This document shows positions 47,716-55,339 of a stretch of 64,000 nucleotides of DNA, piece after piece. The first letter of the stretch is position 1. Each line of letters begins with the position of its first letter. Source of the stretch: Rhodococcus opacus (lineage in GTDB: Bacteria; Actinomycetota; Actinomycetes; Mycobacteriales; Mycobacteriaceae); the NCBI RefSeq assembly GCF_012396235.1, contig NZ_JAAXPA010000039.1, positions 1-64,000 of the forward strand, in the 5' to 3' direction. The notes under the pieces were generated by a model. The model made no database searches. It saw only the letters and a program-made list of their open reading frames with translations, and was not told the DNA's origin. Position numbers and translations under genes: made by a program.

Positions 47716-48573
47716 ATGCAGGCGTACGTGGAGGCTGACTCGGTCGACCCGCCGCGGGCCGAGGTCAGCGAGCGGCGGACACCGCAGGAACTGTTGCTCA
47801 GTTTTTTCGGGGCTCTGGTGCTCGATCATGACCGGGCACTGGTCAATGCGCGTGTCTTCATCGACGTCCTCGGCTACCTCGATGTCAGCGAGCCTGCCGT
47901 TCGGGCAACACTGAACCGCATGGTGCGGACGGGGCTACTCGACCGGTCGCAGACCGGTCGGATCGCAGCCTTCGGCATGAGTTCAGGCATGGAGGAACTA
48001 CTCCGCCAGGGACGCGAAAGGGTGGTCTCCAGCCACCCGTTCACTCCTGCAGACGACAACTGGACTCTGCTGAGCTACTCCGTGCCGGAGACGCATCGCG
48101 ACCTGCGCCGGCACCTGCGATCGCAACTGATGTGGGCAGGTTTCGGGCGCCTGCGGGACGGGTTGTGGATCGCCCCGGGTGTAGTCGATGTCGCAGACAT
48201 CCTCGCCCGCACCGAGGCACCCGATGCTCGCGCATTCGCGTTCGCGGGCACACCGCTCGCGGGTATCGCGCCGAACGAGTTCGTACACACTGCCTGGGAT
48301 TTGGTGCACATCGAGCAGCAGCACCGGCGATTCGTCGAGTGCTGGCGAAACCCGGCGAACGATCCGCCGAATCCCGTGGCCGCTTTTACCGCCCTCGGTG
48401 CGGACTGGGTTCGCCTTCTTCGCAGCGACCCGGGACTGCCTGCCCGGTATCTGCCCGATCCCTGGCCCGCGGAGCAGTCGGCGGCGGTGCACGACGACGC
48501 CGTGAAGCGTCTCGCGGGACCCGCGGAGGACATGCTCGATCACATGATCCTCTCCTATTCCCGGCGCCGGTAG
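47716..48573 (+). CDS. PaaX-family transcriptional regulator
   Basis: 285 residues from ATG 47716, six bases after AGGGAG; upstream in-frame starts lie in the promoter region. The N-terminal winged helix is QELLLSFFGALVLDHDRALV followed by VSEPAVRATLNRMVRTGLLD (about 60-85). The middle domain begins WTLLSYSVPETHRDLRRHLR and the C-terminus contains RRFVECWRNP. PaaX repressors of phenylacetate genes release DNA on binding aryl-CoA thioesters, so sensing the product of the divergent CoA ligase is a straightforward inference. Confidence 0.9.
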   Translation: MQAYVEADSVDPPRAEVSERRTPQELLLSFFGALVLDHDRALVNARVFIDVLGYLDVSEPAVRATLNRMVRTGLLDRSQTGRIAAFGMSSGMEELLRQGRERVVSSHPFTPADDNWTLLSYSVPETHRDLRRHLRSQLMWAGFGRLRDGLWIAPGVVDVADILARTEAPDARAFAFAGTPLAGIAPNEFVHTAWDLVHIEQQHRRFVECWRNPANDPPNPVAAFTALGADWVRLLRSDPGLPARYLPDPWPAEQSAAVHDDAVKRLAGPAEDMLDHMILSYSRRR

Positions 48574-48624
48574 GACGGCCCGTCCGCGGCGCCGGTAGGC
48601 CAGATCGTCGGGATGGCATGCCAG

Positions 48625-49560
48625 TCACACCATCCCGACGACATCACGCGAACCGGGTGCATTCCTTCCGGTGAGGTGCCGACCTTCGGATGACGCCAAC
48701 GCACGCGTGATTCCCAGGGCCGCGGCTCGCACGGCGATGGCGAGCGGGCCGGGATGAGCGCCGTCTGACCGCACGACGAGGGACACCGCTGCTCGCGCGG
48801 TACCGTCGAGGGAGAGAATCGGCGCGGCAACCGAGAGCGTGTCTGAGGTGATCTGACGGTCGCTGACGGCGTACCCCTTCGCACGCACCGTGCCAAGGCA
48901 TGTGCGCAGTGTGAGCGGGTCGGCGATGGTCCACTCGGTGTACTGCTGGAGCGGTGAGGCGCAGACACGGTCGCGCACATCGGGCGGCGCAAAGGCAAGT
49001 AGTGCAAGTCCGACACCCGTGGCATGAATGTCGAATCGTCCACCCACGCGGGTGTGGACCGGGACCGCGCGCCGCCCGGTGATGCGTTCGACGAACACCA
49101 CCTCGGTGTCCTCACGCACGGCGAGCTGAACGTTTTCATGCGTGAGCTCGTACAAGTCTTCCAGATACGGCAGTGCGGCCTCGCGCAGCGCGAGGCCCCG
49201 CGGGGCCAAAGACCCGACCTCCCACAGCCGTAGGCCTATGCGAATCCGACCTTGGGGCGTCCGTTCGAGTGCGCCCCACGCAAGAAGCTCCGCCACTCGC
49301 CGATGTGCGGTCGGAACGGACAGCTGCGCCCTGCGGGCAAGTTCGGTCAAGTTCAGTTCGGGTGTGTCGACACTGAAGGCGGCGAGGATCGCCAGAACTT
49401 TGTTCGTGACCGACCGTCCTGCAAGGGAAGACGGCCTTCCGCCCAGTGGATAAGCTTCCTCGGCCTCGGCCTCGGCCTCGGCCTCGGCCTCGGCCGCGGC
49501 TGCGATGTGCCCGCAGTCGGGACCCGCCGAGCGCAGGGCGGCCAGAGTCGATTCGTCCAT
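48625..49560 (-). CDS. IclR-family transcriptional regulator with Ala-Glu repeat
   Basis: 311 residues. Residues about 20-36 are an (AE)n run encoded by six copies of a hexanucleotide (see 49459-49494). The helix-turn-helix is KVLAILAAFSVDTPELNLTE, then LARRAQLSVPTAHRRVAELL (about 55-95). The effector domain (about 130-290) contains HATGVGLALLAFAP and GYAVSDRQ. The gene is oriented with the SDR/aldehyde dehydrogenase genes but separated from them by a terminator; these or the 52.3-kb palindrome are possible targets. Confidence 0.88.
   Translation of the reverse strand: MDESTLAALRSAGPDCGHIAAAAEAEAEAEAEAEEAYPLGGRPSSLAGRSVTNKVLAILAAFSVDTPELNLTELARRAQLSVPTAHRRVAELLAWGALERTPQGRIRIGLRLWEVGSLAPRGLALREAALPYLEDLYELTHENVQLAVREDTEVVFVERITGRRAVPVHTRVGGRFDIHATGVGLALLAFAPPDVRDRVCASPLQQYTEWTIADPLTLRTCLGTVRAKGYAVSDRQITSDTLSVAAPILSLDGTARAAVSLVVRSDGAHPGPLAIAVRAAALGITRALASSEGRHLTGRNAPGSRDVVGMV
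49459..49494 (+). repeat. Hexanucleotide microsatellite (CTCGGC)x6 inside the IclR gene
   Basis: Six perfect tandem copies, 36 bp, with a degenerate seventh copy CGCGGC. On the coding strand each unit encodes Ala-Glu. Copy-number slippage would change the length of the N-terminal linker by two residues per unit but keep the frame. Confidence 0.9.
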
Positions 49561-49597
49561 CGCGGGTCTCGGAACTCCATCAGATGTCGTTGACGGC

Positions 49598-49640
49598 TCC
49601 CGGCGGACGGGTACGGCGTTCCAGTACTCGTCCGCCGGGA
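49598..49640 (-). terminator. Hairpin after the SDR/aldehyde dehydrogenase unit
   Basis: TCCCGGCGGACG (49598-49609) pairs perfectly with CGTCCGCCGGGA (49629-49640) around a 19-base loop, 38 bases after the SDR stop on the minus strand. Confidence 0.6.
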
Positions 49641-49677
49641 AGGGAGGCTGATCGGTCAGATACGGCCACAGCTACAG

Positions 49678-50430
49678 TTATTGGATGCTTCGTCCGCCGT
49701 CGACATCCAGGGCGACGCCGGTGATGAAGCTTGCGGCCGGCGACGCCAAGAACAGAATTGCGTCGGCGATGTCCTGAGTGGCAGCGGTTCTGCCCATCGG
49801 AATCTCGCTGAGCATCGCCACCTTGACATTGTCCGGAATCTTGTCCAATCCCTGTGCGCCCTTGACAAAATTCGTCTCCGCGACCGCGGGATTGACCGCG
49901 TTCACACGTACATCGGGGGCCACTTCCGCGGCGAGCCCCCGGGTGAGTGTGATGACCGCGGACTTACTGGCGTTGTACACCGTCATTCCGCCACGCGGAC
50001 GGATTGCACCGATGGATGCCACGTTGACGACCGAGGCACCGGGCCGCTCCCGCATCACCGGAATGCCGAATTTGCAGGCGAGGAAGACCGAACGGACATT
50101 GACGGCCCACATGCGGTCGGCATCTGCTGGATCGAGGTCGAGCATCGGCATCGACCGGTGCGGGACACCGGCATTGTTGACCAAGACGTCCAGTCCGCCG
50201 AACTCCTTTACCGCGGTATGGATCATGTCCCGAACCGAATCGACGTTCGAGACGTCCGTTTCCACTGCAACCGCCTGGCCGAGCGAATCGGCGGTGGCCT
50301 TCGCACCGTCGGCGTCGATGTCGGCAACCACCACCTGGGCCCCGGCATCGGAAAAACTGCGAGCGATGTTCTTGCCGAAACCACTGGCTGCGCCGGTGAC
50401 GATGACGACCTTGTCCTTGTAGAGCGACAT
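49678..50430 (-). CDS. Short-chain dehydrogenase/reductase
   Basis: 250 residues. Motifs are TGAASGFGKNIARSFSDAGA (about 12-31), ADID for NAD preference, NNAGV (about 86), the catalytic Ser in VVNVASIGAIRPRGG and YNASKSA (about 151). AEVAPDVRVNAVNPA is typical of the fold. Start ATG 50430 follows AAAAGGAG. It lies 21 bases after the aldehyde dehydrogenase stop, so the two form an operon behind the 52.1-kb regulatory region. Likely oxidises an alcohol that the dehydrogenase then converts to acid, or the reverse order. Confidence 0.9.
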   Translation of the reverse strand: MSLYKDKVVIVTGAASGFGKNIARSFSDAGAQVVVADIDADGAKATADSLGQAVAVETDVSNVDSVRDMIHTAVKEFGGLDVLVNNAGVPHRSMPMLDLDPADADRMWAVNVRSVFLACKFGIPVMRERPGASVVNVASIGAIRPRGGMTVYNASKSAVITLTRGLAAEVAPDVRVNAVNPAVAETNFVKGAQGLDKIPDNVKVAMLSEIPMGRTAATQDIADAILFLASPAASFITGVALDVDGGRSIQ

Positions 50431-50451
50431 GGGATCTCCTTTTCTCTACCG

Positions 50452-51849
50452 CTAGTACGTGACGATGACGCTTTTGAGCTGGGTGTATTCGTGAAGCGCC
50501 TGAAGGCCCTTTCACGGCCGTATCCGCTGTTCTTGTAGCCGCCGAACGGGGTTTCGATCAGGGAACTGCGCCAGGCGTTGATGTAGACCTGGCCGGCTTC
50601 GAGCTGTTCGGCGACTCGGTGAGCACGAGAGATGTCTCGGGTCCAGATCCCCGCGGACAGCCCGTAGTCGGAGTCGTTCGCCAGGGCTACCGCCTCGTCC
50701 TGATTGTCGAAGGGGATGACGGCGAGAACCGGTCCGAAGACCTCCTCGCGGGCGATGCGCATGTCGTTGGTGACACCGGTGTAGATCGTCGGCTCGATGA
50801 AATTTCCCGATCCCGGGGTGCCGCCGACGACCGCACGGGCGCCTTCCGAGGCTGCCACCTCCAGGTAGTGCGCAACCTTGTCGCGCTGCGCGGAGGTGGT
50901 CAGGGGGCCGAGTTTGTTGCTCATCGACGGCGTCTTCGCGGCGAGGGCATCGACCACACGATCGTGCACGGTGCGTTCGACCAGCAACCGCGTGCCTGCT
51001 GAGCAGACTTGGCCGGTGTTGTAGGCGAAGGCCATGAGGCTACCGTCGACCGCTTTGTCGATGTCCGCGTCGGCGAAGACGAGGTTCGCGCCTTTGCCGC
51101 CGAGCTCGAGGCTGACGGGGATGATCCGTTCGGCAGCAATCCGGCCCACCTCACGACCGGCACGGACGGAACCGGTGAACGACACGCGCCGCACCTTTTC
51201 GTGGGAGACCAAGGACTGGCCCACAGCGCTGCCTGTCCCGGTGACGACGTTGAAAACGCCGTCGTCCAAGCCGATTTCGGTGGCTAACTGAGCAACGGTC
51301 AGCGTGCTCGTCGACGTGAACTCGGAGGGCTTGACCACCACCGTGTTGCCTACCGCCAGGGCGGGTACGGAGGAGCGAAGGCACTGATTGAGGGGTGAGT
51401 TCCAGGGGGTGATCACCCCGACGACGCCGAAAGGTTCACGCCGGGTGAATGCATGGGTCCCGGGACCGGCGTCGAGGACACTGCCTTGCTCGATGTTGAC
51501 GAGCCCGCCGTAAGAACTCGCAGTACTGGGCGGCGCCCTCGACCTCGAGTTCGGCCTGCCAGGCAGGTTTTCCTGTCTCCGCCGATTCGAGTTCGATGAA
51601 ACGATCGGCGCGTTCCCGGATTGCGCGGCCGAGGGCCATGAGGAGTTGTCCGCGTTCCATCGGCCGCCGCTCGCACCAAGCGTGCCCGGCGTCATGAGCC
51701 GCGGCCACCGCGCACGCAACGTCGCTTTCGGTCCCCGAAGCGATCCGGGCAACAAGTCGTCCGTCGACGGGGCTGGTGGAGTCGATGAATGCGCCGGAGG
51801 AAGGTGCGGTGGCCTTTCCCGAAATCCAGTGGTCGTAGTTGATCATCAT
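50452..51849 (-). pseudogene. NAD(P)-dependent aldehyde dehydrogenase with two compensating frameshifts
   Basis: ATG 51849 gives NYDHWISGKATAPSSGAF to about 51513. One extra base near 51512 moves the frame, in which PWNSPLNQCLRSSVPALAVG, FTGSVRAGREVG, ELGGKGANLVFADADI and the catalytic Cys region NTGQVCSAGTRLLVE follow. One missing base near 50510 restores a frame ending QALHEYTQLKSVIVTY. Both shifts are in short homopolymers and cancel in length: with them corrected the protein is 465 residues, complete. Either the gene is dead or the two positions are base-calling errors. All catalytic residues survive. Confidence 0.85.
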
Positions 51850-52103
51850 GGTCTTTCTCTCGTGGCCCGTCTGGTGCCGAGCCGACTGACCCAGTCAATG
51901 GTCGGGAGCATCAAAAGCGTTGAAGTGCAGGTATATAGAGATGAAGCCAGAGCGAAATCTGCGACATCTCTCGGAGAGGTATCGCCGGTGACGCCACGGC
52001 CAACGCCGCGCCGTCCCGGGCCGCGCGCTCGAACGCCCTGGGGGCCTCGTCTCGCGCGGCCCGGAAGCTGCCCGAATGGGACGTGGATCACAAACTAACA
52101 CCA

Positions 52104-52125
52104 AAACTAGACTTCTGTCTAGTAA
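52104..52125. promoter_or_regulatory. Palindrome AAACTAGA-N6-TCTAGTAA, copy of the 37.8-kb operator
   Basis: Arms 52104-52111 and 52118-52125. Read on the minus strand, ACTAGACA-N4-TCTAGTTTT-GGT is shared with 37861-37886 and its flank, differing only in the central bases and one T. It is 255 bases before the aldehyde dehydrogenase start and may overlap a minus-strand -35 box (TAGACA). Confidence 0.7.
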
Positions 52126-52230
52126 GTGAATAGCAGTCCACTCCGGTCTCCCTATGGCGGGAGCCGGTCACGAAAAATCACGCGCCTACCAGCCGCGGGG
52201 AGCAGCTCGACGATGACCTGCATCACTAAG

Positions 52231-52259
52231 AAGCTACATCAAAGTGCGACGCGCGGCAA
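52231..52259 (-). promoter_or_regulatory. Promoter-like element conserved with the CoA ligase promoter
   Basis: On the minus strand TTGCCG (52254-52259), 17-base spacer, TAGCTT (52231-52236). Spacing and flanking bases match 47602-47630. It points toward the aldehyde dehydrogenase operon although the leader would be about 370 bases. Confidence 0.45.
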
Positions 52260-52311
52260 TAATCTGCATCGGTTTGGTGCAGGCCGTAGAACCCTTACGG
52301 CCCGCGATGTT

Positions 52312-52326
52312 TTCCGAATATCGGAA
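52312..52326. promoter_or_regulatory. 15-bp dyad TTCCGA-ATA-TCGGAA
   Basis: Perfect 6-bp arms around ATA, 260 bases before the MBL gene. The size and shape are compatible with an IclR-family site; the IclR gene at 48625-49560 is the nearest candidate. Function is not shown. Confidence 0.4.
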
Positions 52327-52586
52327 GGAACTCGATCGCCCCTTCCCGCGACCCCGGTTGTCGTGGACACTTTCGAGCAACCTCCGCAGAGGACGATCTT
52401 GCGGCCGCGTTTCTGCTTCCGACCGGACAACTGCGGTCGAATTCCCTTGCTGCGCGGAGGGCCTGCGGTCAGCCCTAGTCGCAAGCAGGTCTTGGAGCAG
52501 CGTCGCCACAGTCAGATTCTGGACGACTCCGGCCGCGGCTCCGCGCGCGAGCAACTTCTCGCCCTGCACATCAGAAGGAGAAATCG

Positions 52587-53378
52587 ATGCCAAAGAATGC
52601 AAGGAACACGGCAAAGCGCCTCTGGGCGCTGGACGCACCGACGATGGACATGGACGCCGGCGAGCTCGTCGTGGGGGCCGAAGGGAAGGTGACCATCCCA
52701 CTGCCGGCGTTTCTCATCGAACACGACCAGGGACTGATCATGTTCGATACCAGCTTCGCTCCCATCCTCAACGAGGATCCGTACGCGTACTTCGGTGACC
52801 TGGTCGACGTGTACAACGTCCAGTCTCACCCCGGGCAGCGGATCGACAGGCAGATCGCATCCCTCGGTTTCCGCCCCGAGGACATCACCCACGTCATCCT
52901 TTCCCATACGCACTCCGACCATTCCGGCGGGCTCTATCTGTTCCCGCAGGCCAAGTTCTATATCGGCCCCGGGGAGTACGACTTCGCGGCGGATCCTCCG
53001 GCCGACAGTGCCCAGTTCTACCGCTTCGCCGACGACCTCGAACCGGTCAAGAACTTCGACTGGACGACCCTCTACGCCCCGCAAACCGATCTTTTCGGCG
53101 ACGGCGCGGTGACCATCATGCACACCCCGGGACACAGCCCTGGCGAGCTGTCGCTGATCGTCGAACTTCCCAGCCAGCGGCTGGTGCTCACCGGCGACAC
53201 CGTTCATCTGCGGGAGGGACTGGACAAGTGTCAGCCGGATCCGTTCGACTGGGACCACGACCAGGCGCGCGCCAGCATCGAAAAACTCAGGAGACTCGAG
53301 GAGGGCGGCGCCCGGTTGTGGATCGCCCACGACATGGAGGACTGGAAACACTTCGGCGCTCTCGTCCCCCAGGAATAA
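52587..53378 (+). CDS. Metallo-beta-lactamase-fold hydrolase (N-acyl homoserine lactonase-like)
   Basis: 263 residues, ATG 52587 after AGAAGGAGAAA. The zinc motif is HTHSDHSGGLYLF (about 109-121), with further ligands in MHTPGHSPGELS (His about 180), Asp in LTGDTVHLRE and His in WIAHDMEDW. An N-terminal FLIEHDQGLIMFDTSFAP matches AttM/AhlD-like lactonases. Such proteins hydrolyse lactones or thioesters. In a CoA-based catabolic island an acyl-CoA or ring-lactone substrate is as likely as a quorum signal. Followed after two bases by a zinc-ribbon gene. Confidence 0.87.
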   Translation: MPKNARNTAKRLWALDAPTMDMDAGELVVGAEGKVTIPLPAFLIEHDQGLIMFDTSFAPILNEDPYAYFGDLVDVYNVQSHPGQRIDRQIASLGFRPEDITHVILSHTHSDHSGGLYLFPQAKFYIGPGEYDFAADPPADSAQFYRFADDLEPVKNFDWTTLYAPQTDLFGDGAVTIMHTPGHSPGELSLIVELPSQRLVLTGDTVHLREGLDKCQPDPFDWDHDQARASIEKLRRLEEGGARLWIAHDMEDWKHFGALVPQE

Positions 53379-53380
53379 CC

Positions 53381-53764
53381 GTGATCCTCGTCGACTACAA
53401 ATGCACCCCCTGCGGTGTCATGCGGGAATGTCTTGTCGCACAACCCGTCCCGGATACCAACGCCTGCCCGGACTGCGGCTCGAGTACGCGACGGATATAT
53501 TCCAGTGCTGGTCTCGTCGGTACGTCGTCACCTGGCCGGTCCACGCATTGCGTGGACAATCCCTTCATTCCGGGTCTGTGTCACGTGGGGCCCTCGGCGC
53601 GAAGCGCGCTGATCGCGCGGGCCACCGGCGACGACAAGGCTTACGCCGCGGAGCGGCAGCGCCAGACCGCCGAGTACGAGAAGACCGGTCCGCCGAGCCT
53701 CGGGTCCGTGATTGCTCCCGGGCACGTCCATCACAGCACCCCACGTGCCGCGGGCGCAGACTGA
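53381..53764 (+). CDS. FmdB-type zinc-ribbon protein
   Basis: 127 residues from GTG 53381 after AGGAATAACC. A zinc ribbon is formed by CTPC (about 8-11) and CPDC (about 30-33) at the N-terminus; the remainder is low in hydrophobic residues, with two further cysteines (HCVDNPF, GLCHVG). The fold resembles FmdB-like regulatory or rubredoxin-type small proteins. Tight coupling to the MBL gene suggests a partner for that enzyme, for example in metal delivery, or an acyl-carrier-related DUF35-like role. Function unknown. Confidence 0.65.
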   Translation: MILVDYKCTPCGVMRECLVAQPVPDTNACPDCGSSTRRIYSSAGLVGTSSPGRSTHCVDNPFIPGLCHVGPSARSALIARATGDDKAYAAERQRQTAEYEKTGPPSLGSVIAPGHVHHSTPRAAGAD

Positions 53765-53771
53765 AATGACG

Positions 53772-53809
53772 TGATGTCCCCGCTGTCGCGGCGGAGAGCG
53801 GGGACATCA
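53772..53809. terminator. Bidirectional hairpin terminator
   Basis: TGATGTCCCCGCT (53772-53784) and AGCGGGGACATCA (53797-53809) are perfect complements. The hairpin separates the convergent zinc-ribbon and acyl-CoA dehydrogenase genes. Confidence 0.75.
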
Positions 53810-53867
53810 ACATCGACGATCCGGGGTAGTGCACCGGGTGGTGGGATGGAGGCCGCCCGGGCCCCGT

Positions 53868-55028
53868 TCACCGCCCTGCGGGCGCGATCAGTTCGCGGCC
53901 GATGATCTCTTTCATGATCTCGGTCGTGCCACCGTAGATGGTCTGAACTCGTGCGTCGACGAATGCCCGCGCGATGGGGTATTCGCGCATGTAACCGTAC
54001 CCACCGTGCAGCTGGAGGCATCGAGAGATCACCCGTTGCTGAAGCTCGGTTGCCCACCATTTCGCCTTCGCGGCATCAACCGCAGACAGTCTGCCCTCGT
54101 TGAGGTCCAACACAGCGCGGTCGATGAAGGCGCGGGTGACGTCGAGTTCGGTCGACAGGTCGGCGAGAGTGAACTTGGTGCTCTGAAATTCGGCGATGGC
54201 GTGTCCGAAGGCGTGCCGATCCTTCACGTACTCGATCGTCCAGCCCAGAGCGGCTTCGGCGGCGGCGAGACCGTAGTAGGCGATCGACATCCGCTCCTTC
54301 GGCAGCCGCTCCATCAGGTGGCGGAATCCTGCCCCCTCCTCGCCGAGCAGATGGGTATTGGGGACGCGGACGTCATCGAAGAACAACTCGGAAACATCCT
54401 CGGCACGCTGGCCGAGCTTGTCCAACGCCCGGCCGTGGGTGAAGCCGTCCATGCCTTTGTCGACCAAGAACAGGCTGAAGCCGCGTGCTCCGGCATCGGG
54501 GTCGGTACGTGCGACGACGATGACGAGGTCGGCGCGGCGCCCGCCGGTGATGAAGGTCTTTCTGCCATTGAGGATCCATCCATCCCCGTCGCGCCGTGCG
54601 GACGAGCGGATACCCCGCAGGTCACTTCCGGCACCGGGCTCGGTCATGGCGATCGCGGCACCGAACTCGCCGCTGCACAATTTCGGAAGCAGACGCCGTT
54701 TCTGTTCCTCGGTGCCAAGATCGACGAGGTAGGGACCGATCAGGTCGTCGAATCCGCCGAGCGCGACGTTGACCGCCGCCGCACCGACCTGTGCGAGTTC
54801 GTCCATCACCACACACCGGAACCGGTAGTCCGCCGACCCGGCGCCGCCGTAATCCTCGGGGACCGACAGGCCGATGAGGCCGTGTTCGGCCGCCGAGGAC
54901 CACAGGTCCTTGTCGATCGAGCCGTCGGATTCCCACCGGTCGATATGGGGGGTGATCTCCCGCGCCACGAACTTCTGAACGGTCTCGCGGAACATTTCGT
55001 GCTCGTCGGAAAAGAGGCGAGTGTGCAT
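53868..55028 (-). CDS. Acyl-CoA dehydrogenase
   Basis: 386 residues from ATG 55028, five bases after AGGAG (GTG 55034 is an alternative). Motifs are AAIAMTEPGAGSDLRGIRSS (about 123-142), FITGGRRADLVIVVART, the middle AFGHAIAEFQSTKFTLADLS, and the C-terminal LHGGYGYMREYPIARAFVDA and YGGTTEIMKEII, where Glu of GGTTEIM is the catalytic base in many members. It desaturates an acyl-CoA using FAD. It is transcribed alone, away from the importer gene. Confidence 0.92.
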   Translation of the reverse strand: MHTRLFSDEHEMFRETVQKFVAREITPHIDRWESDGSIDKDLWSSAAEHGLIGLSVPEDYGGAGSADYRFRCVVMDELAQVGAAAVNVALGGFDDLIGPYLVDLGTEEQKRRLLPKLCSGEFGAAIAMTEPGAGSDLRGIRSSARRDGDGWILNGRKTFITGGRRADLVIVVARTDPDAGARGFSLFLVDKGMDGFTHGRALDKLGQRAEDVSELFFDDVRVPNTHLLGEEGAGFRHLMERLPKERMSIAYYGLAAAEAALGWTIEYVKDRHAFGHAIAEFQSTKFTLADLSTELDVTRAFIDRAVLDLNEGRLSAVDAAKAKWWATELQQRVISRCLQLHGGYGYMREYPIARAFVDARVQTIYGGTTEIMKEIIGRELIAPAGR

Positions 55029-55339
55029 GAGCACTCCTAGGTCGAGTAGCCACCCCGTCGGCGGTGGGTGCGGTTGGGAAGCAAGTCAATAGCGGCCGAC
55101 CGTGACCAGAGGACGTGCCGGCCGCGACACTGCTCCTTCTACCGGACCGAGCCCCCGAGGGCACGGCGGCTTTCAACTGTTGAAAGCCGCGTTGACACCC
55201 GTCGGGCCGAAGGAGACAGTCGTCACACCGTGCCGGGAAGGTATGCGCGCGGTCACCCATGGTGGCCGATGGCCCCTCGCTGCGAGGGATCTTGCGCCCT
55301 CGGCGCGCTCACGTCTCCGATCCACAGAAAGGGCCGTTC

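Larger units (their letters stand above)
51850..52586. other. Long divergent regulatory region
   Basis: This 737-base gap separates the aldehyde dehydrogenase and MBL-fold genes. It contains no credible gene but holds three regulatory candidates: the palindrome at 52104-52125, the conserved promoter at 52231-52259 and a 15-bp dyad at 52312-52326. Confidence 0.6.

Noticed and set aside
49446-49724. Pro/Arg repeat peptide (PRPRPRPR) on the plus strand
   Set aside because: It is the antisense reading of the hexanucleotide repeat in the IclR gene.
52126-52692. Possible gene in the long divergent region
   Set aside because: The frame overlaps the MBL start, is Arg/Ser/Pro-rich and has no homology-like motif. 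The region is better explained as regulatory DNA.
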